This document shows positions 59,089 through 64,000 of a stretch of 64,000 bases of DNA, in pieces. The DNA is from Corydoras sp. C115 (Eukaryota; Chordata; Actinopteri; Siluriformes; Callichthyidae). The notes under the pieces are model-generated. The model ran no database searches. It saw only the letters and a list, made by a program, of their open reading frames with translations, and had not been told where the DNA came from. The DNA lies in NCBI GenBank assembly GCA_019802505.1, contig JAFMOC010000316.1:286001-350000 (forward strand), read 5' to 3'. Position numbers and translations under genes: made by a program. Position 1 is the stretch's first letter. Every line of letters begins with the position of its first letter.

Positions 59089-59163
59089 ATGCGCAGGACG
59101 GTAACAGGACACCAACATCATGTCCACAAAAGCCGGTGCTCCTCGGCCGAAGAAGAGAAATGA
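59089..59163 (+). other. Overlapping upstream ORF of ccdc171
   Basis: ATG at the first base of the exon opens 24 codons in the +1 frame, spans the ccdc171 start codon at 59120 and stops at 59163. If this exon is used as drawn, the uORF would reduce ccdc171 translation. Confidence 0.35.
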
Positions 59164-60286
59164 CGAGCGGACCGCAAATCAGACTAAACACAAATACAGT
59201 GGTCAGAGCAAAGCATCTGTACATGTCTCTAATCAGCGTTCCGTCAGCCACTCAGAGGAGCCGCTCATCAGGTCAGTTTACTAAACTAAATTCCCATCAT
59301 TACGTCTCAGTTATTCTCTTATTCATTCTGATGTTTTATTCTTTTCGTTTGTGTAATAAAATCCAGGGTAAACGGCGCTGTTGGTTCAGGGCAGACTGAC
59401 AGTCCGGGTTTGGAGAAGGAGGAGGAACTGAGATGGAGGATTAACCAGCTGGAGAAGGACAAACTGGAGCTCACCTCCAAATATAACCAGGAGGTGAGTT
59501 TGTCATTATATTTTGTGCCACGTTTTTATTATTTGTAGCTGTGCGGCGGCACGGTGGCTTAGTGGTTTAGCACGTTCGCCTCTCAGTGCTAGGGATTCCC
59601 GGTTTGAATCCCCATCCGGGTGGAGTTTCCATGTCCTCCCCGTGTCTGCGTGGGTTTCCTCCGGGTTCTCCGGTTTCCTCCCACAGTCCAAAAACATGGA
59701 TCAAGTCAATTGAGTTCTCCAATAGAGTGTGTTTGTGTGAGTGAGTGAGTGTGTGCCCAGCTATGGATTGGCGTCCTGTCCTGGGTCTATCTGCCCAGCG
59801 CCCAAGGCGTTCTCCCCTGGATGGGCATGGGGAACCCCACCGTGACCCTAATAGAGGATAAAGCGGGAGATAATGAATGAATGTATCCATTGCTCTAAAA
59901 AAAATACAGTTTTTAAAATGTAAAATAAATGATGAGAATCGGCGACTTTTCTGCTGTTATGTTAAGCCTCTAGAGGCGTCCTCACCCTGTTTCATGCTTG
60001 TTCTTTTACTATGAATCATGAGGGTTTTTTTTTTACACCTTGTGTTGATGACATTCGTAACTGTGAAGTCTGTTTATTTTGTTGTTGGTGTGAAAACCAT
60101 TGTTTCTGTGCAGGTGTCCTGTTATGAGACTCAACTCACTCGTTGCCGCGCCCTGCTGGAGAGAGGAGAGGCTCAACGACAGGCCCTGGAGTATGAGCTT
60201 GTTGTTGTAAAAAGAGATGCAGCCAATCAGGAAATAGAGTCTGAGGATAAAATCTGTGAACTAATCAGACAAAACCAGCAGCTGCA

Positions 60287-60345
<59 letters not shown>

Positions 60346-63300
60346 TGTGTTTGGTATGTTGTAAGCATGTGTGAACTGATGTCTAATTAACACGCGTGTT
60401 CATATCTGTGTAGGTCTCAGTGCAGAGCTGCAGCAGAGGGCTTCTGAGCTGCAGGCGGCTCTGGAAATTACCCAGCGTAATCGGGATGAGCATGAGCAAG
60501 GCCTCCAGGCGGAGCTGCGTGAGAGGGACCATCTGCTTCACACCGTTAATATTGAGAAAGAGCAACTACAGGAGGAGAAGCGGCAGCTCGATGCACTGCT
60601 GAAGGTACTGGTTTGTATTTTTTGGTTTCGATTATCCGTCAGCACCACAGTAAGAACTATTCGTTCTAAACGACTTGTAAATTAATTTCTAATTAGTTTT
60701 TAAAACACGACAAACCAGAAGCTAGAGGTTCACTTAATGAATCCACCAGGTTTCTCATTCTTTACACAAATCGGTCCGTTTGTTATAGGAGCAGAAGAAT
60801 ACCTTACAGAATCTGAGAGACAGGATGGACAGACTGCAGAGGGACAGACAGCGAGATGCTGAAGCACTCAGGCTGAAGGTGTCTGAACTAAAGAACAGTG
60901 CGGATTGTGAGAAAAAAATGAAGAAAGATTTAGAGGTAACTTAAACAATTTCTTTTTTTTTTTGAACAGTACCAACAACCGTCTCATTAGGGTGAACATG
61001 CCAATTCACCAGATGTGGGACAAAGACTATGTTTGTGTGGGACAATGTGGGACACCAATGCACTGCCATATATATTCATTCATTCATTATCTCCCGCTTT
61101 ATCCTCTATTAGGGTCGCGGTGGGGTTCCCCATGCCCATCCAGGGGAGAACATCTCGGGCGCTGGGCAGATAGACCCAGAACAGGACGTCAATCTATCAC
61201 TGGGCACACACTCACTCACACAGACACACTCTATATGGGGCAATTTGGAGAATTCAATTGACTTGATCCATGTTTTTGGACTGTGGGAGGAAACCGGAGA
61301 ACCCGGAGGAAACCCACGCAGACACGGGAAGGACATGGAAACTCCACCCAGATGGGGATTCAAACCGGGAATCCCTAGTGCTGAGAGGAGAACATGCTAA
61401 ACCACTAAGCCACCATGCCGCCCCTGCCATATATATATATATATTTTTTTTTTGGCAGTATGTATATATGACCTAATTTGCATTGTTTGTGTTGGTGGGC
61501 GTGCCCTTAGCATGCATCCGCTTTCCCAATTGGTTGACATTTAAACAGCCTGCCTCTCCCCCGATAACAGACAACACAGCCGTCCAATGTCGGATTATAA
61601 AACACGCTTAAAAACTGGAGTCTGATTTTAAATAACAATGCGGGACAACGTCTCAATTTGCGGGACGCCTAATAAGTAACGAAATTGCGGGACATCTGGT
61701 CACCCTACGTCTCAGTCACCTTCTATTGAGGTGTAATGTTAATTGTTACACAGCTTTGTGGAATATTCATCATGTAGTGCTTTTGTTTCGTCTGCAGTCA
61801 GCTCTGCGGAAAATAAAGAACCTTGAGGAGAACGTGGAATCGGGAAGAGTTGCTCATCTGGAGTCAAAGTTTTACGCCGAGGTCATTCAGGTACGGATTT
61901 CTTCTCTAAATAACAAAATCCAGAACATATATATTATATAATATATTATAAATACAATTTAATCTGTTACATGTTACAAATTAACAATAAACACATGTTC
62001 GTTTGTATACAATTCATTTATTATACATAATAAAGTACCGTATTTTCCGGACTATAAGGTGCACCGTATTATAAGGCGCAGTCTGAATTACGGGGTCTAT
62101 TTCTGTATTTGACCCACGTATAAGGCGCACCGTACTATAAGGCGCAGTCTGAATTAGGGACTCTGTTTGTGTACGGTACTTATTCTGTACGGCAGCGTAT
62201 TATAAGGCACTCGCTAAAACATACGATCTACAAGAAAAGTAAAGGATGCAGAACGCTGATTTATAATTGAAGTTTATTCTATTTGATAAAACACATTATT
62301 TTAATCTCTCTTCTCCCACAAATCCATCAGCGTCCTCGTCTTCTGTGTCTGAATTAAAAAGCTGGTTCTCTATCGAGTTCTCCGGTGTTCCCTCTCATCG
62401 ATGTCCGAGTCCGTCTCATCTCCGGGCGGCCGTTCGGCGACGACGCCGGCTTTCGCGAAAGCTCGGACGACGGTCACGGCAGAAACCTCGGCCCAGGCGT
62501 CCACAATCCATTCACAGACGGTGGCGTAACTCGCCCCGCCGCCGCCTCCCGAGTTTTAGTAAACGTGTGTTTCATCCATCGCTCCCACGCCGCCCGCAAC
62601 TTTACTTTAAACGCCCCGTTTACGCCAACGTCCAGCGGTCGCAGTTCTTTATTTAATCCTCCCGGAATGACGGCGAGCTCCGGATTAATTTTCTTCACTC
62701 GGCTTTTCATGAAAACACCCGGTCGCACAACAATACTGTTATAGATTTTGGAACTTGGATTATAAAGCGCACGTCCGATTTCTGGGAAAAATTTTAGGCT
62801 TTTAGGTGCGCCTTACAGTCCAGAAAATACGGTAGTCAGAATATAATCTCAGAGGAATGTGGATATACTGTGGATATACCTCTCTCAGTGTAGAGTTCTA
62901 ATTTTAATGATATTAAATTGTGTGCAGGTACGTCTCAGGGACATGGAATCCGCTCTCTCGGCCGAGAAACTGAATCATTCTGAGGCTGCGTCCAGTCTGC
63001 AGCTCCTGAGGCAGAAGTTTGGAGAAGTGGAGAGCGCACTCGCACATGAGAGAGAGAGAGCCGATGAAGCTCAGCACAAACGAATTCAGTAAATCAATAA
63101 GAGACGTTCATTCTGTGTTTTATTTTGGTTTATAGTTTGTTGAACAGTCATTGTTTTATTCACTGTTCAGTTTATTCAGTTTTTCAATGTTACTGATTTT
63201 CGTTTACAGACTGGAGAAGGAATATTCGAACACCAAGGCAAGCCTGACCGCTGAGTTGGAACAAATAAGGACAGTGAAGGACGAGCTAGTTGCTCGGTTG

Positions 63301-63936
63301 GACCAGGAGAGGACCGAGACGACTAATCTCACGGCGCTGTTGGAGAATGAGAAGGCGGAGTCACATGAGCTCAGTGCACAGCTGGAACGGGGGAAGGCGG
63401 AGTCACATGAGCTCAGTGCACAGCTGGAACGGGAGAAGGCGGAGTCACATGAGCTCAATGCGCAGCTGGAATGGGAGAAGGCGGAGTCACATAAGCTCAT
63501 TGCACAGCTGGAACATGAGAAGTCGGAGTCACATAAGCTCAGTACACAACTGGAGGAGGAAAAGGCGGAGTCACATAAGCTCAGAGCGCAGCTGGAACGG
63601 GAGAAGGCGGAGCCAGCAAAGCAGTTACTCAGACTGCAGGAGTTTGAGAGAGTGCAGGTGGAGAACCTTAAGGAACTCGACATGGTGAGCTAAAAAAAAC
63701 CCATGATTTTTCAATTGACTTGATCCATGTTTTTTGGACTGTGGGAAGAAACCGGAGAACCCGGAGGAAACCCACGCAGACACGGGGAGAATATGGAAAC
63801 TCCACCCAGATGGGGATTCGAACCGGGAATCCCCAGCGCTGAGAGGAGAACATGCTAAAGCACTAAGCCACCGTGCCGCCCGTGCGTAGATACAAAGAGC
63901 TTTAATTAAAGAGTTATGTAAACAGGTTGTTATGGT

Positions 63937-63980
<44 letters not shown>

Positions 63981-64000
63981 GTTCAAAAGAGAGCTGTGTT
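59120..64000 (+). CDS. ccdc171: Coiled-coil domain-containing protein 171, 5' part
   Basis: Exons: 59120-59271 (coding part; acceptor at 59088), 59367-59493, 60114-60288, 60414-60604, 60789-60935, 61798-61890, 62928-63088, 63210-63684, and probably 63981 onward, cut by the window end. The 507 residues up to 63684 are almost all heptad-rich coiled coil. Family match comes from LRWRINQLEKDKLELTSKYN, GEAQRQALEYEL, LEENVESGRVAHLESKFYAE and LEKEYSNTKA, which align in order with human CCDC171. Exon 8 holds six 14-residue repeats (consensus EKAESHELSAQLER) not present in the human protein as I know it. The molecular role of CCDC171 is not established. The start at 59120 is the first ATG opening this frame; an out-of-frame ATG lies at 59089. 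Confidence 0.9.
59546..59881 (+). repeat. SINE-A copy in ccdc171 intron
   Basis: Near full length; lacks the CCCCATATAG segment in the middle. Confidence 0.9.
60288..60342 (+). repeat. (TG)n microsatellite at a ccdc171 donor
   Basis: About 27 TG units; the array itself supplies the GT donor of the exon ending at 60288. Confidence 0.95.
60988..61706. mobile_element. DNA transposon with TAGGGTGA ends, SINE-interrupted
   Basis: Left end TAGGGTGAACATGCC and right end GGTCACCCTA; the segment 61470-61706 aligns in reverse with 29497-29700. A SINE-A lies inside. Confidence 0.6.
61076..61423 (-). repeat. Full-length SINE-A copy with target duplication
   Basis: CTGCCATATATA flanks both ends. Confidence 0.93.
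62038..62832. mobile_element. Pogo/Tc2-like element, copy 3, in ccdc171 intron
   Basis: CCGTATTTTCCGGACTATAA at the left, CCAGAAAATACGG at the right, TA on both sides. It lacks ~70 bases near the right end (CTTTTCATGAAAACACCC) relative to copy 2. Confidence 0.92.
63349..63600 (+). repeat. 42-bp coding minisatellite in ccdc171 exon 8
   Basis: Six head-to-tail 42-base units plus a partial seventh, each encoding EKAESHELSAQLER or a close variant. The period equals two coiled-coil heptads, so length change keeps the reading frame and the heptad register. Confidence 0.95.
63711..63881 (-). repeat. SINE-A head half in ccdc171 intron
   Basis: Runs from CAATTGACTTGATCC to the complete tRNA head; tail half missing. 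Confidence 0.9.
63935..63980 (+). repeat. (TG)n microsatellite before the last partial exon
   Basis: About 21 TG units ending in the acceptor GTGTGTAG at 63980. Confidence 0.9.

Noticed and set aside
63204..63683. Minus-strand Ser/Cys-rich frame of 159 codons
   Set aside because: Antisense shadow of the repeated ccdc171 exon; the sense frame continues a conserved coiled coil with correct splice sites.
76..63881. Many 60-130 codon frames reading like [18 protein letters not shown] or [16 protein letters not shown]
   Set aside because: They are translations of SINE-A on its two strands, recur with frameshifts in every copy, and have no start or stop context of their own.
1..64000. SINE heads as genuine tRNA genes
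   Set aside because: They keep only the A and B boxes, do not fold into a cloverleaf with a matched acceptor stem by eye, and are always followed by the SINE body.

Overview
This window is nuclear DNA of a ray-finned (teleost) fish. The evidence is intron-rich genes whose spliced proteins match vertebrate families along their whole length, teleost-type tRNA-derived SINEs, hAT and pogo/Tc2-like DNA transposons, and very many (TG)n and (TA)n microsatellites. I cannot name the order or species from the sequence. No viral, bacterial or organellar segment was seen.

Layout. 1-11,000: no gene recognised; mostly SINE copies and unique non-coding sequence. 11,078-14,116 (+): a small membrane mucin resembling MUC15 (3 coding exons, 334 codons). 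18,099-35,265 (+): dis3l, the cytoplasmic exosome 3'-5' exoribonuclease, in 17 coding exons (1,062 codons), its introns filled with SINEs, three minisatellites, a hAT element and a three-level transposon nest. 36,600-39,030: possible exons of an unidentified short transcript next to a 3-unit tandem repeat. 40,149-43,427 (-): tipin, replication-fork protection, 7 coding exons (293 codons). 45,946-52,233 (-): lctl (klotho/lactase-like), 13 coding exons (569 codons), with one GC-AG intron. 54,877-56,735 (+): a beta/gamma-crystallin (crybgx-like), 6 exons (207 codons). 59,120 to the window end (+): ccdc171, incomplete at the right edge, with an in-frame 42-bp coding minisatellite. All exon junctions were checked by hand for GT/GC-AG signals and for continuous phase; the totals divide by three and match expected family lengths.

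Gene order dis3l-tipin-lctl agrees with the human chromosome 15q22 neighbourhood; MUC15 and CCDC171 lie elsewhere in human, so their place here is fish-lineage or ancestral arrangement. lctl and the crystallin are divergently transcribed, both fit a lens role, and the 2.6 kb between them is the longest stretch without SINEs.

Repeats dominate. About 50 full or partial copies of one tRNA-derived SINE (called SINE-A here; A and B boxes, tail ending in tandem AATG or ATGG) lie on both strands, many with visible target-site duplications. A second tRNA-derived SINE (SINE-B) shares its last 50 bases with the 3' end of a LINE fragment in this same window. Most long open frames in the window are translations of these repeats and are not genes.
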